From positions 705,276 through 769,275 of the forward strand of contig JALHQT010000002.1 in NCBI GenBank assembly GCA_022841825.1: 64,000 nt of DNA, read 5' to 3'. Both the position numbers and the translations under genes were made by a program. The stretch comes from Anaerolineae bacterium (GTDB lineage: Bacteria; Chloroflexota; Anaerolineae; Aggregatilineales; Phototrophicaceae). Each line of letters opens with the position of its first letter. Position 1 is the stretch's first letter. Under the pieces are notes generated by a model. That model saw nothing but the letters and a program-made list of their open reading frames with translations. It ran no database searches and had not been told where the DNA came from. This document shows, in pieces, positions 34,515 through 43,471 of the stretch.

Positions 34515-36539
34515 ATGGACGATGCGCATCCTCACTCTGACGACTTGCAGCGCGGCTTGATCTCGGAAGACCTGCTGAACTTCCGCTGGCTGGACGACAT
34601 CGCGCTGTCGCCCGATGGCGCCTGTGTCGCCTACACCGTCCGTCAGCCGCTGACAGAGATTAATGGTTACGCCACCCGTGTCTACATCCGCGACCTTGCC
34701 AGCGGGCGCACCGACTGTCTGACGCCCGGCATCGTCGCCGCGCATTCGCTGGCGTGGAGCCGCGATGGGGCAAAGCTCGCCTTTGGCTGCACCGAAGCGG
34801 GCGCGCATTCGGTGCGCGTCTGGTCGCGTGCTGACGCCAGCACCCGCAGTTATGCTGTTTCCGGCGAGGCATTCACAAGCATCGATTGGTCGCCGGATGG
34901 CACGCGGTTGGTAGGTGTGCGCTGGACGACCATTCGTCACCCCGAAGACCGCGCCGCCATGCCCGGCATCCCTGCACCGACGATCAAGGTCGTGCGCCGC
35001 CTGCGCTACAAGCAGGATGGCAGCGGGTGGGTGCATGACCGCTTCACACAGATCTGGCTGCTGGAACTCCAGACGGGCGATCTCGTCCAGCTCACACACA
35101 GCGAATGCGACTACGCGACGCCGAAGTGGAGTCTGGCGGGCGACCGCCTGGCGTTCGTCGGCACCTCGCGCGAGCAGGACATTCCGCTCGGCTACGGGCA
35201 AATCTTCCTGCTCGATCTCCCGGGCGGGCATCCTTACCCGCTGCTCCCCGGCTGGCAGGGGTCAGCACTCAGCCCGGTGTGGGGCGAAGACGACCGCTTC
35301 ATTGCCTTCGCTGGGCACAACCTGCCGCCGCCCGTCAACCGTCGCAACTTCTGGCAGCCGTACCTTGTGGATGTCGCATCCAGGACGGCGCGCAAGTTGG
35401 GCGAAGACATCGACGAAGAGGTCGGGAACTACGCGGTCGCCGACCAGCGCAAAGGGTTGGCGAACATCACGCTCAAATGGGCGGCGGGCGATCCGTATAT
35501 CTACTTCCTGATGACCGAGAAGGGCGCGACCAACCTTTTCCGCATCGATACCTCCGGCAATTACGAACGCATCGTCGGCGGCGCGAGCGTGACCTTCGAG
35601 TACAGCCCAACTGTCGGCGGGGTGGTCGCCTACGGGCAGGCGAACCCCAGCAATCCCGGCGAGTTATTCCTCTGGCAAGAGGGCGCGAGCAACCTGCTTT
35701 CGGATTTCAATCCCTGGCTGCGCGATCATCGCCTGTCGCCGCCCGAAGAATACTGGTACGACGGACTTGAGGGCGCGAAGGTGCATGCGTGGCTCGTCAA
35801 GCCGGTTGATTTTGATCCCGCGCGCCGCTATCCGACCATTGTCTACGTCCACTGCTCGATGTTTTCGTGGGACTTCAACCACGAGGTGCAGGTCTACGCC
35901 AACGCAGGCTATGTCGTCGCCTACTTCAACCAGCGCGGCACGACGGCGGGCTACGGGCAGGCGTGGACACATGCCAGCGAGGGCGACCAGGGCGGCGCGG
36001 ATTATCAAGAGATCATGCTCGGCGTGGATGAGCTGGTCGCGCGCCCCTACGTCGATGCTGCGCGCCTGGGCGTGACGGGCGGGAGCTGCGGCGGCTTCAT
36101 GACCAACTGGATCGTCGGGCACACCGACCGTTTCGCGGCGGCGGTGACACAGCGCTCGATCACCAATCAGATCAGCTTCTTCGGCACGTCCGACATCGGA
36201 CCCGAAGGCACCGAGGGGGAGACGGGCACCAACGCCTGGAAGGACCTCGACGCGAGCTGGCGACAGTCGCCCATCGCTTACGCCGCCAGCATCAACACGC
36301 CGCTGCTCATCCTGCACGCCGACCAGGATTACCGCTGCGCGCTCGACCAGGCGGAGCAGTTGTTCGCGGTGCTGCGCTGGATGCGCAAGACGGTCGAGAT
36401 GGTCATCTTTGAGGGCGAAAATCACGGGCTGACGCGCGGAGGACGCCCTGGTAATCGCATCGAACACCAGCGGCGTATCCTCGGCTGGTTTCAGAAGTAC
36501 CTCGGCACTCATTCCATCGATTCAGGAGGGTCATCATGA
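34515..36539 (+). CDS. Prolyl oligopeptidase family serine peptidase (S9)
   Basis: The protein has 674 residues. A seven-bladed propeller (about 20-400, WD/TolB-like repeats such as SIDWSPDGTRLVGV) caps an alpha/beta-hydrolase domain. The triad is Ser524 in GGSCGGF, Asp605 in LHADQDYRC and His637 in GENHGL. The sequence is closest in layout to acylaminoacyl-peptidase/dipeptidyl-peptidase S9C enzymes. No signal peptide is visible, so it probably trims imported short peptides in the cytoplasm. It ends in an ATGA overlap with the next hydrolase gene behind a strong AGGAGGG site. Confidence 0.92.
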   Translation: MDDAHPHSDDLQRGLISEDLLNFRWLDDIALSPDGACVAYTVRQPLTEINGYATRVYIRDLASGRTDCLTPGIVAAHSLAWSRDGAKLAFGCTEAGAHSVRVWSRADASTRSYAVSGEAFTSIDWSPDGTRLVGVRWTTIRHPEDRAAMPGIPAPTIKVVRRLRYKQDGSGWVHDRFTQIWLLELQTGDLVQLTHSECDYATPKWSLAGDRLAFVGTSREQDIPLGYGQIFLLDLPGGHPYPLLPGWQGSALSPVWGEDDRFIAFAGHNLPPPVNRRNFWQPYLVDVASRTARKLGEDIDEEVGNYAVADQRKGLANITLKWAAGDPYIYFLMTEKGATNLFRIDTSGNYERIVGGASVTFEYSPTVGGVVAYGQANPSNPGELFLWQEGASNLLSDFNPWLRDHRLSPPEEYWYDGLEGAKVHAWLVKPVDFDPARRYPTIVYVHCSMFSWDFNHEVQVYANAGYVVAYFNQRGTTAGYGQAWTHASEGDQGGADYQEIMLGVDELVARPYVDAARLGVTGGSCGGFMTNWIVGHTDRFAAAVTQRSITNQISFFGTSDIGPEGTEGETGTNAWKDLDASWRQSPIAYAASINTPLLILHADQDYRCALDQAEQLFAVLRWMRKTVEMVIFEGENHGLTRGGRPGNRIEHQRRILGWFQKYLGTHSIDSGGSS

Positions 36540-37564
36540 AGGTCGGTCATTTACAGGCAAACCCCGGCGAGCATGTCTTTGGCTACTTGAAGACAGCGGC
36601 ATCGCGTTCCGGTCTCAGCCCGGATGTGCCGCTTCATCTTTTTGCGGGCGCGCAGCCGGGACCGACGCTGCTGGTGCAGGGCGCGATTCATGGCGGCGAG
36701 ATCATCGGCTCCATCGCCATTCTCAACTTGATCCAGAAGCTCGACCCGAACGCGATACGCGGCAATGTCATCGCGGTGCCCGTCGTCAACCGCGTCGGCT
36801 TTGAGCTGGGCGAACGTGGGTCACGTGTCGATGGCAAGGACATCAGCCGCCTTTTCCCCGGCAAGAAGAACGGCAGCGTATCCGACCAGGTCGCACATCT
36901 CTACTTTGAAGAGGTCATCCGCCAGTCGAACGTGATGGTCGATTTCCATGCGGGCGCGCGGACTGCATACGAGCGCTACGTCCTGTTTGGCGCGGAAGAT
37001 GACCCGAACAACCTGACCGAGCTGGAAAAGATGCGTCGCAAGCTGATCGTCGCCTTCGGCTTGGATCAGGCGGCGTTCTTCCCGCCGGGGACGTTCGGCA
37101 ACAACGCTGCGAAAGAAGCAATCGACGGCGCGGGCGTGGCACAAATCACGCTGGAATTTGGCGGCGGCACGGGCTGGTACAAGAACGGCGCGGACAACGT
37201 GCGTGATGCCGAGCGCGGCATCTGGAACATCATGAAGTCGATGCGCATGATCGACGGGGATTTCGAGACCGATGGCGACCTGTGCACGGTCTACAACGCG
37301 GGTGTCGTCATCTGGAAGCCGGATGTCGATGGGCTGTTCGTGCGCCTCAAGGCGTTCCGCGATGAACTCGCCGTCGGCGATGTCTACGGTCAACTGCTCG
37401 ACCCGTACACAGGCGAGGTGCTGGCGGACATGAAGACGCCGAAGAATGGCATCGTCATCCCCAGCGGGCAGGAGTGGCCCACCGTCGGCGCGACCTCGAT
37501 TGGTATTCTGGGCACGATTGACCGGGTTGAAGACCGCCGCACGATGGATCTCTACGTTTACTGA
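36536..37564 (+). CDS. Succinylglutamate desuccinylase/aspartoacylase-family hydrolase, intact metal site
   Basis: The protein has 342 residues. Zinc ligands His52 and Glu55 lie in AIHGGEIIG and His138 in VDFHAGA, with the likely catalytic Glu207 in TLEFGGG. The C-terminal TGEVLADMKTPKNGIVIPSG is the family's small beta domain. It is a paralogue of the genes on either side (33504 and 37576). Expected chemistry is hydrolysis of an N-acyl or N-carboxyalkyl amino acid amide bond. The exact substrate is unknown. Start and stop spacing (ATGA upstream, eleven bases downstream) tie it tightly to its neighbours. Confidence 0.85.
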   Translation: MKVGHLQANPGEHVFGYLKTAASRSGLSPDVPLHLFAGAQPGPTLLVQGAIHGGEIIGSIAILNLIQKLDPNAIRGNVIAVPVVNRVGFELGERGSRVDGKDISRLFPGKKNGSVSDQVAHLYFEEVIRQSNVMVDFHAGARTAYERYVLFGAEDDPNNLTELEKMRRKLIVAFGLDQAAFFPPGTFGNNAAKEAIDGAGVAQITLEFGGGTGWYKNGADNVRDAERGIWNIMKSMRMIDGDFETDGDLCTVYNAGVVIWKPDVDGLFVRLKAFRDELAVGDVYGQLLDPYTGEVLADMKTPKNGIVIPSGQEWPTVGATSIGILGTIDRVEDRRTMDLYVY

Positions 37565-37575
37565 GGAGGCGCAAG

Positions 37576-38556
37576 ATGAAGATTGGCAATATTGAGGCGC
37601 AGCCCGGCAGCAAAACCTACGGCGCGTTCAAATCCGGCGAGACGCACGGGCGATTTGATGTCCATATCCCGCTGCATCTGATCGTCGGCGCGCAGCCGGG
37701 TCCGCTGCTGGTCGTTCAGGCAGGCACAAGCGGGTTGGAAATTGAACCATCGCTCATCCTGCCGAAGATCGCCAAGGCGCTCGATCCGCAGACGATGGCG
37801 GGAACGCTGGTGATCGTCCCGCTAATGAACACTTCCGGCTTTGAGTTCGAGCAGGTCAGGAGCGTCTGGGACGACAAGCACCTGAATGCTGTCGGACGCG
37901 GCAGCGCGACAGGCACGGTGAGCGAACAGCTCATCCACGCCTATTATGGCGCGGTCATCGCGCACGCCGATGCGCTGCTCGACATCCGCACCGGGTCGCA
38001 GTGGAGCTATCACCGTTACGCTGGGGTCTACAAGGCGGGGAATGTCGAAGGCTCGCGCGCGCTGGCGCTGGCGCTCGGTTTGCCGCAGGTCGTGCTGGGG
38101 CAGCCGGAAGACCGCTCGATGGCTTACGAAGCGGCGCAGGATGGCAAAGCCGTCGTCGCCGCGTACATCGGCGGCGGTCCCGGTCTGCGTGATTTCCGCG
38201 AAGAAGACCTGGGGCGCATCGAGAACGCGGTGCTGAACGCCATGCGCCATCTCAAGATGATCGGCGGGGCGGTCGTCCACGAAAGTGCGTCGGTGCAGGT
38301 GATTGAGGCGCATACCTTCATCATGCCCAACGGCGAGCGCGGGCTGACGTTCATGAATACGAGCAAGCGCGGTGCGCAGGTTGGCGCGGGCGAGGAAATC
38401 GGCTATGTGCGCCATCCGTTCACGGGGGAAGTCGTCGAACGCATTACAGCACCGCGTGCGGGCGTGATGGTCTTTGCGGGGGCATCGTGGCCCGTTGTGC
38501 CCGAAGATCACCTGCTGGCGATCCTGGGGGATTTGCAGACCACGGTGACGGCATGA
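37576..38556 (+). CDS. Aspartoacylase-like paralogue with all metal/catalytic residues replaced (likely pseudoenzyme)
   Basis: The protein has 326 residues and is clearly a paralogue of the protein encoded just upstream: both share FKSGETHGR-type openings, VPLHL/IPLHL, GAQPGP and the same C-terminal domain. Numbering stays in register, which makes the losses plain. His52 becomes Ser52 (AGTSGLEIE), His138 becomes Arg138 (LDIRTGS), and the catalytic glutamate region LEFGGG becomes AYIGGG with tyrosine 197. Only Glu55 remains. It can hardly bind zinc. The gene is otherwise intact, well spaced and has a GAGGAGG ribosome site, so it may act as a partner or sensor for the active homologue. Confidence 0.78.
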   Translation: MKIGNIEAQPGSKTYGAFKSGETHGRFDVHIPLHLIVGAQPGPLLVVQAGTSGLEIEPSLILPKIAKALDPQTMAGTLVIVPLMNTSGFEFEQVRSVWDDKHLNAVGRGSATGTVSEQLIHAYYGAVIAHADALLDIRTGSQWSYHRYAGVYKAGNVEGSRALALALGLPQVVLGQPEDRSMAYEAAQDGKAVVAAYIGGGPGLRDFREEDLGRIENAVLNAMRHLKMIGGAVVHESASVQVIEAHTFIMPNGERGLTFMNTSKRGAQVGAGEEIGYVRHPFTGEVVERITAPRAGVMVFAGASWPVVPEDHLLAILGDLQTTVTA

Positions 38557-38591
38557 CAAGTATTTTTCGCTGAAAGGAACAATGGTTCTCT

Positions 38592-39746
38592 ATGTTGACA
38601 CATGACTCACTCAAGCGCGATGTCGCGCGGCGCATCGAACGCATCCAGTCGATGATGCGTGAGAAGGGCGTGGACGCGCTCATCATCGTCGGGCAGGCGC
38701 AGCCCGGCGGCATCGGTGCCATCCGTTACATCACGCACGCGCACCTGTGGGGCGGCGCGGCGTATGCCATCCTGGGCGTCAACGACCCGCATCCCTGGCT
38801 TCAGGTCTGGAGTTCGTACCAGGGCATCTGGAGCCGCAACGAGACGACGACGCTGCCCGAACGGGTCGAATCGCCGGACGACATCGTGGGGCGCACAACC
38901 AAACTCGCCAAAGAGTACGCCGGGGCGAACAAACGCATCGGCATGGTCAACATGAACAAGCTGATGCCAGTCGGCGAACATGCCAAGTTCGTCAAGGCGC
39001 TGGATGGCTACGAACTGGTGGAGGTCTCTGCCGCCTATGACGCCATCCGCCAGATCAAGACGCCGTTCGAGCTGGAGGCGATCCAGCAGAACGGCGCGAT
39101 CCTGGACGCGGCGATGGATGTCTATCGCGATAACGCCGCTGTCGGCGCGCGCTACTGGGACGTCTGCTCCGCCGTCGAAGGCTACATCAAGTCGTTCGGC
39201 GGCTTCTGGGGGCGCAGCAAGGTCTCGCTCGATCTTTCGCCCTACACCGTGCCGACGCCAAAAGACCTACGCATGGGCGAAGACGACATCATGAACTTCG
39301 AGATCGTCTACGAATCGCCGTGGGGCTACTGGCTGGAGATGACGACGGTCTTCTCGTTCAAGCCGCTGCCTCCCGACGTGCAGGCGATGTATGACGGGTA
39401 TCTGCTGGCGGTCGAAAACTCGGCGGCGGCGGCGAAGGCGGGCAACACCTTCCGCATGATCTCCGAAGCAAACGACAAGACGCTGCGCGACCTGGGCTTC
39501 CCCGTGGTAGGCAAGCATACGCCCGACTGCCACAGCACAGGTCTGGATGGCAGCGATGGTCCCAGTACAGCAAGTTCACCGGATTTTGTGTTGAAATCTA
39601 ACATGGTTCTGTCCTTCCATCCGGGGACAATTCTGGAGAACCATCGGGGATTTCTGATTTCAGATAATTTCCTGGTGACGCCGGAGGGAGCCGTTCGGCT
39701 GTCGCCGCATAATGCCAGTCGTTACTACATGCGATTGGAGTCGTAA
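38592..39746 (+). CDS. M24-fold (creatinase/aminopeptidase P-like) protein with altered metal site
   Basis: The protein has 384 residues. An N-terminal creatinase-type domain (about 1-150) precedes the pita-bread domain. The usual five metal ligands are not conserved: the aspartate strands read MNFEIVYESPWGYWLEMTTVF, given in family position as NFEI and WLEMT; GHGIGLDIHE becomes CHSTGLDGSDG; the glutamate of EPG is histidine in SFHPG; and the last glutamate is serine in LISDNFLVT. Creatinase itself is a metal-free member of this fold, so a creatinase-like C-N hydrolase is more likely than a proline aminopeptidase. Last enzyme gene of the operon before the transporter. Confidence 0.75.
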   Translation: MLTHDSLKRDVARRIERIQSMMREKGVDALIIVGQAQPGGIGAIRYITHAHLWGGAAYAILGVNDPHPWLQVWSSYQGIWSRNETTTLPERVESPDDIVGRTTKLAKEYAGANKRIGMVNMNKLMPVGEHAKFVKALDGYELVEVSAAYDAIRQIKTPFELEAIQQNGAILDAAMDVYRDNAAVGARYWDVCSAVEGYIKSFGGFWGRSKVSLDLSPYTVPTPKDLRMGEDDIMNFEIVYESPWGYWLEMTTVFSFKPLPPDVQAMYDGYLLAVENSAAAAKAGNTFRMISEANDKTLRDLGFPVVGKHTPDCHSTGLDGSDGPSTASSPDFVLKSNMVLSFHPGTILENHRGFLISDNFLVTPEGAVRLSPHNASRYYMRLES

Positions 39747-39850
39747 AGGCGTGAGCCAGTGTGCTCAGTTGGAGAATGACCCGGCTGTGAACATCGTGGT
39801 TTGGCGAGTGATACTCCGCCGAAGCAACAAGACCGCTCACAAAGCTTATT

Positions 39851-39937
39851 GGAGGAGGTGATGTCTATCTGAAGATGCATAACGGATACGCGGATTATTG
39901 CCAGACCTTACCTATCTGCCTGGAGCTAGAGAGATGA
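39851..39937 (+). other. Strong ribosome site and possible 20-codon leader upstream of the binding-protein gene
   Basis: GGAGGAGGTG at 39851-39860, a near-perfect complement of the 16S rRNA end, is followed directly by ATG-TCT-ATC-TGA. Then, 14 bases after the site, ATG at 39875 opens a 20-codon frame whose TGA overlaps the ATG of the binding-protein gene (39934). It could be a leader that couples translation into the gene. The peptide has no recognisable attenuator residues, and the 14-base spacing is long. The rest of the 187-base gap (39747-39933) shows nothing clear. Confidence 0.35.
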
Positions 39938-41520
39938 ACGTAACCCCTCGATCCCGTTCCGCTATTGTGATGTTCCTGCTGCTGATCTCGTTTGTGCTGA
40001 TGGTGCAGCCGCTGGTCGCGCAGGACGAAGTGACTGAATTTGTCTTCGCCCATTCGGGTCCCATCCGCACGATGGATGCGCCCGTTACCTGGTTTGGCTC
40101 GACCCACTGGCTGACCAACGGTCTTTATGACTGCCTCATCTGGCGCGCTGCGGATGGCAATGGCTATGTCGGGCAGGCTGCCGAACGCTGGGAAAACGTG
40201 GACGATGTGACCTGGCGCTTCTACCTGCGCGAAGGTCTCACCTTCCAGAATGGCGAAGTGCTCGATGCCGATGCCGTCAAGTGGAACATCGACCGCGTCC
40301 GCACACGCGAAGACTTCCTGGTCTACCCCCAGTGGCAGTTCATTGACGAAGTGACGGTTATTGACCCGCTCACCGTCGAGATCACCACCAAGACCCCGTA
40401 TCCGTACTTTGAATACGACGTGTCGTTCAATGGCTGCCAGATTCTGCCGCCTGACTACCTGACTGAGGTCGGTGAAGAAGAATTCGCGCGCACGCCCATT
40501 GGTTCCGGTCCCTATCGTCTGGTGGAATTCACCGAAAGCGATCGCTACGTCTTCGAGGCGTGGGATGGCTATTGGGCAGGTCCTCCGGCAGTTGACCGTG
40601 TGATCTACCAGGTCATTCCGGAACAATCCGCCCAGGTGGCTGCGCTGCTCGCCGGGCAGGTCGATATGATCGCGGCTGTGCCCGCGCCGGACCGCGACCT
40701 GGTCAGCGGCACGGAGGGGCTGTCGCTCCTGACGGAAACGTCCAACCGCATGACCTCACTCTATCTGCGCGTCGAGACCGAGACAGGTTCGGTTGCCGCA
40801 ACCTACCCCGATTTCGTGCCCGCCACGCTCGATAACAACGTGCGTCTCGCCATCAGCCACGCGATTGACCGCGATCTGCTGGCAGAAATTCAGGGTTCGG
40901 CGCACGCACGCCTTGCCCGTGTCTGCGATTACTACCCTGAAGGCTCGGTTAGCGATCTCGCCGATCCGGAGTTCATCAGCTCGTGGTACAACCCCGATCT
41001 GGCACGCCAACTGCTGGCTGAAGCGGGCTATGCCGATGGCACGGGTCCGACCGTCTACCTGGATGCGCCCAACTTCCAGTTCGGCAACGAGCGCGAAGTG
41101 GCAGAAGTCCTCTCGGTGATGCTGGCGGAAGTCGGCTTCACGGTTGAACTCAATACCCTCGACACTTCCGCCTACTCGGAACAGATTGTGTCGGGCGGCA
41201 ACAACCGCGATATCATGATGACCACGCTCGGCTGCTCGCCGTCGCTGGTGCCTTCGTTCTATCGCTGCGCCTGGGTGCAGTCGAACTACAATGTCTGCGT
41301 CGAGGAGTGGGATGCGCTGGGTGGTGAAATTGCTCAGACCGTTGACCCGACCGCTCGCCTGGAGCTGTGGGAACAGTGGTGGGCGACCTACCTTGACTAC
41401 GCCCAGACGATCACGCTTTATGAGATCGACAGCGTGATCGGCTTCAACTCGGCGGAATTCGAGTGGACGCCGCGTAAAGATGGCTGGTTCACCTTCCGCG
41501 ACCTGCGCCCTGCAGGGTAA
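39934..41520 (+). CDS. Peptide/opine-type ABC transporter substrate-binding protein (SBP family 5)
   Basis: The protein has 528 residues with a signal peptide (VMFLLLISFVLMVQPLVAQ) and no lipobox cysteine. SBP_bac_5 features include an early GLYDCLIWRAADG-like strand, TWRFYLREGLTFQNGE, and PYPYFEYDV. The ATG at 39934 follows GGAGCTAGAGAG. Such proteins capture di- to oligopeptides, opines or nickel complexes outside the membrane. It follows the aminotransferase/amidohydrolase operon and precedes two cognate permeases. Substrate unknown, but compounds processed by the upstream enzymes are the natural guess. Confidence 0.88.
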   Translation: MNVTPRSRSAIVMFLLLISFVLMVQPLVAQDEVTEFVFAHSGPIRTMDAPVTWFGSTHWLTNGLYDCLIWRAADGNGYVGQAAERWENVDDVTWRFYLREGLTFQNGEVLDADAVKWNIDRVRTREDFLVYPQWQFIDEVTVIDPLTVEITTKTPYPYFEYDVSFNGCQILPPDYLTEVGEEEFARTPIGSGPYRLVEFTESDRYVFEAWDGYWAGPPAVDRVIYQVIPEQSAQVAALLAGQVDMIAAVPAPDRDLVSGTEGLSLLTETSNRMTSLYLRVETETGSVAATYPDFVPATLDNNVRLAISHAIDRDLLAEIQGSAHARLARVCDYYPEGSVSDLADPEFISSWYNPDLARQLLAEAGYADGTGPTVYLDAPNFQFGNEREVAEVLSVMLAEVGFTVELNTLDTSAYSEQIVSGGNNRDIMMTTLGCSPSLVPSFYRCAWVQSNYNVCVEEWDALGGEIAQTVDPTARLELWEQWWATYLDYAQTITLYEIDSVIGFNSAEFEWTPRKDGWFTFRDLRPAG

Positions 41521-41545
41521 CACCTTTTGTACGACGGCACACATC

Positions 41546-41573
41546 GTAGGGGCGCAATATGTTGCGTCCCTAC
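41546..41573 (+). repeat. Intergenic palindrome between binding-protein and permease genes
   Basis: Arms GTAGGGGCGCAA (41546-41557) and TTGCGTCCCTAC (41562-41573) pair with one G-U and a four-base TATG loop. There is no T-run, so full termination is unlikely. It may stabilise the 3' end of the binding-protein mRNA and lower permease expression. The outer TAGGG/CCCTA ends resemble palindromic spacers elsewhere in the window. Confidence 0.65.
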
Positions 41574-41604
41574 ATGAAATGTCGTTTTGATAGGACGAAC
41601 CGCG

Positions 41605-42522
41605 ATGCGAGGATTAATCGTAAGACGCTTGTTTCATATGGTGATCACGCTGTTCTTCGTGTCGCTGGTCGTTTTCTTCATGGTACGGCTGCGCGGTGAC
41701 CCGATCTCGGTCATGGCACCGCCGACCTTCAGCGAAGAGCAGATCGCCAATCTCCGCGCAGCCTGGGGCTTTGACCGCCCGCTCGTCGAACAGTATGTGC
41801 TCTTCATCACGCGCGCGGTGACGGGCGACTTTGGGCAGTCGATCCAGGCGCGCCGCCCGGCGATGGAGCTTGTCCTGGAGCGTCTCGGCAACACCTGGCT
41901 GCTTGCTTCCGCTGCCGCGCTGCTCGGCGTGGTGATCGCGCTGCCGCTCGGCATTGTCTCGGCGGTGCGGCGCAACAGCCTGCTCGACCTTGTGAGTTCG
42001 GCGTTCGCTTCGCTGGGCAATGCCATGCCGAACTTCTGGCTGGGGTTGATGCTGATCATTATCTTCTCGGTCAACCTGCGGATCCTGCCCGCGTTCGGCG
42101 CGCTTGAACCCGCCGCCATCATCATGCCTGCGGTCACGCTCGCCGTCGGCACCGCCGCCAGGCTTTCGCGCATGACACGATCCGCCATCCTGGAAGTGCT
42201 CAACCAGGACTACATCCGAACCGCCTATAGCAAAGGCGTTTCTCAGCGTGTCGTCCTTTATCAGCACGCGCTGCGCAACGCGCTGATCCCGATTGTGACC
42301 GTCTTTGGCTTACAGTTGGGCTGGCTGCTGGGTGGCTCCGTCATCGTCGAAAGCGTTTTCTCATGGCCAGGTCTCGGTCGCCTGATGATCGAATCGATCA
42401 ACGTGCGCGACATCACTGTCGTTCAGGCGGGGCTTTTGTGGTTTTCGCTCTCGTTCCTGCTCATCAATTTCGTGATTGACCTGCTGTATGTCTATCTCGA
42501 CCCGCGTATCCATTATCGATAG
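41605..42522 (+). CDS. Peptide-type ABC transporter permease, DppB family
   Basis: The protein has 305 residues from ATG 41605 (MRGLIVRRLFHMVITLFFVS). DppB-type traits include the N-terminal helix followed by LRGDPISVMAPP, the FDRPLVEQY segment after helix 1, six transmembrane helices, and the C-terminal YVYLDPRIHYR. The cytoplasmic loop LEVLNQDYIRTAYSKGVSQR, the ATPase-docking segment, is conserved. It pairs with the DppC-type subunit encoded 12 bases later. No ATPase genes follow directly. Confidence 0.92.
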   Translation: MRGLIVRRLFHMVITLFFVSLVVFFMVRLRGDPISVMAPPTFSEEQIANLRAAWGFDRPLVEQYVLFITRAVTGDFGQSIQARRPAMELVLERLGNTWLLASAAALLGVVIALPLGIVSAVRRNSLLDLVSSAFASLGNAMPNFWLGLMLIIIFSVNLRILPAFGALEPAAIIMPAVTLAVGTAARLSRMTRSAILEVLNQDYIRTAYSKGVSQRVVLYQHALRNALIPIVTVFGLQLGWLLGGSVIVESVFSWPGLGRLMIESINVRDITVVQAGLLWFSLSFLLINFVIDLLYVYLDPRIHYR

Positions 42523-42534
42523 CGAGCCAATATC

Positions 42535-43464
42535 GTGACTGCGAATGCCCACGACACCATGGCTCCCAGCCAGGTCGCCCGCCTCGCCGCTGTGAAGCCG
42601 CGACAGCCGAGGTTGCTTGCCTTCTTTGCACTGCTCCGGCGCAGCCCTGTCGGCACCCTCGGTTTCATCATCGTGATCCTGGTCGTGTTTCTCGCCCTGT
42701 TTGGCGCATGGGTCGCGCCCCACGACGCCCAGGCAAACAACCTGCGCGCTCGCTACATGCCGCCCGGCTTCGTCAGTGAGACGGGTGTGTTCACGCTGGG
42801 GACGGATCAACTTGGGCGTGATGTATTCAGCCGCATCATCGTGGGCAGCAGTGTCTCGGTGCTGGTCGGCGTCGTCTCGGTGATCATCGCGGGGACGATT
42901 GGTGTGCTGGTCGGGCTGGTGTCCGGCTTCTTTGGTGGGTGGATCGATAACGTGCTGATGCGCATCGCCGATGGCTTGCTCAGTATCCCGTTCATCGTCC
43001 TGGTCGTGGCGATTTCCGGTGTCCTGAGTGCGGGCTTGGGCACGCTGATCCTGATCCTCGGTTTGACGGGGTGGGTGACGTATGCCCGTGTGATCCGAGG
43101 TGAAGTCCTCAAAGCGCGCGAGATGGAGTACATCGTCGCCGCCTACGCCATCGGGCAAAGCCGCTTTCACATTATCTTCCAGCACATCCTGCCCAACGTC
43201 ATCTCCAGCGCCATCATCCTGGCGGCATCTCAGGTCGGGGTCGCGATTCTGGCGGAGTCATCGTTGAGCTTCCTCGGTCTGGGCGTGAAGCCGCCAACCG
43301 TGACCTGGGGGCTGATGCTGGCGGACGGGCGGCAGGTCATCAACAGCGCGTGGTGGATGACGACCTTCCCAGGCATCGCCATTACCATCACCGTGTTGGG
43401 TGTGACGTTCCTGGGCGATTGGCTGCGCGACGTGCTCGACCCGAACGTGCGCGGGCGGAACTGA
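42535..43464 (+). CDS. Peptide-type ABC transporter permease, DppC family
   Basis: The protein has 309 residues and starts at a GTG. The N-terminal segment RSPVGTLGFIIVILVVFLA and the extracytoplasmic TLGTDQLGRDVFSRIIVGS motif are characteristic of DppC/OppC subunits. The docking loop AYAIGQSRFHIIFQHILPN is present, and LGDWLRDVLDPNVRG ends the protein. It is the second channel subunit of the transporter that lacks its own ATPases. The full Dpp-type set at 46.2-51.9 kb could supply them. Confidence 0.93.
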   Translation: MTANAHDTMAPSQVARLAAVKPRQPRLLAFFALLRRSPVGTLGFIIVILVVFLALFGAWVAPHDAQANNLRARYMPPGFVSETGVFTLGTDQLGRDVFSRIIVGSSVSVLVGVVSVIIAGTIGVLVGLVSGFFGGWIDNVLMRIADGLLSIPFIVLVVAISGVLSAGLGTLILILGLTGWVTYARVIRGEVLKAREMEYIVAAYAIGQSRFHIIFQHILPNVISSAIILAASQVGVAILAESSLSFLGLGVKPPTVTWGLMLADGRQVINSAWWMTTFPGIAITITVLGVTFLGDWLRDVLDPNVRGRN

Positions 43465-43471
43465 CAGTGCC

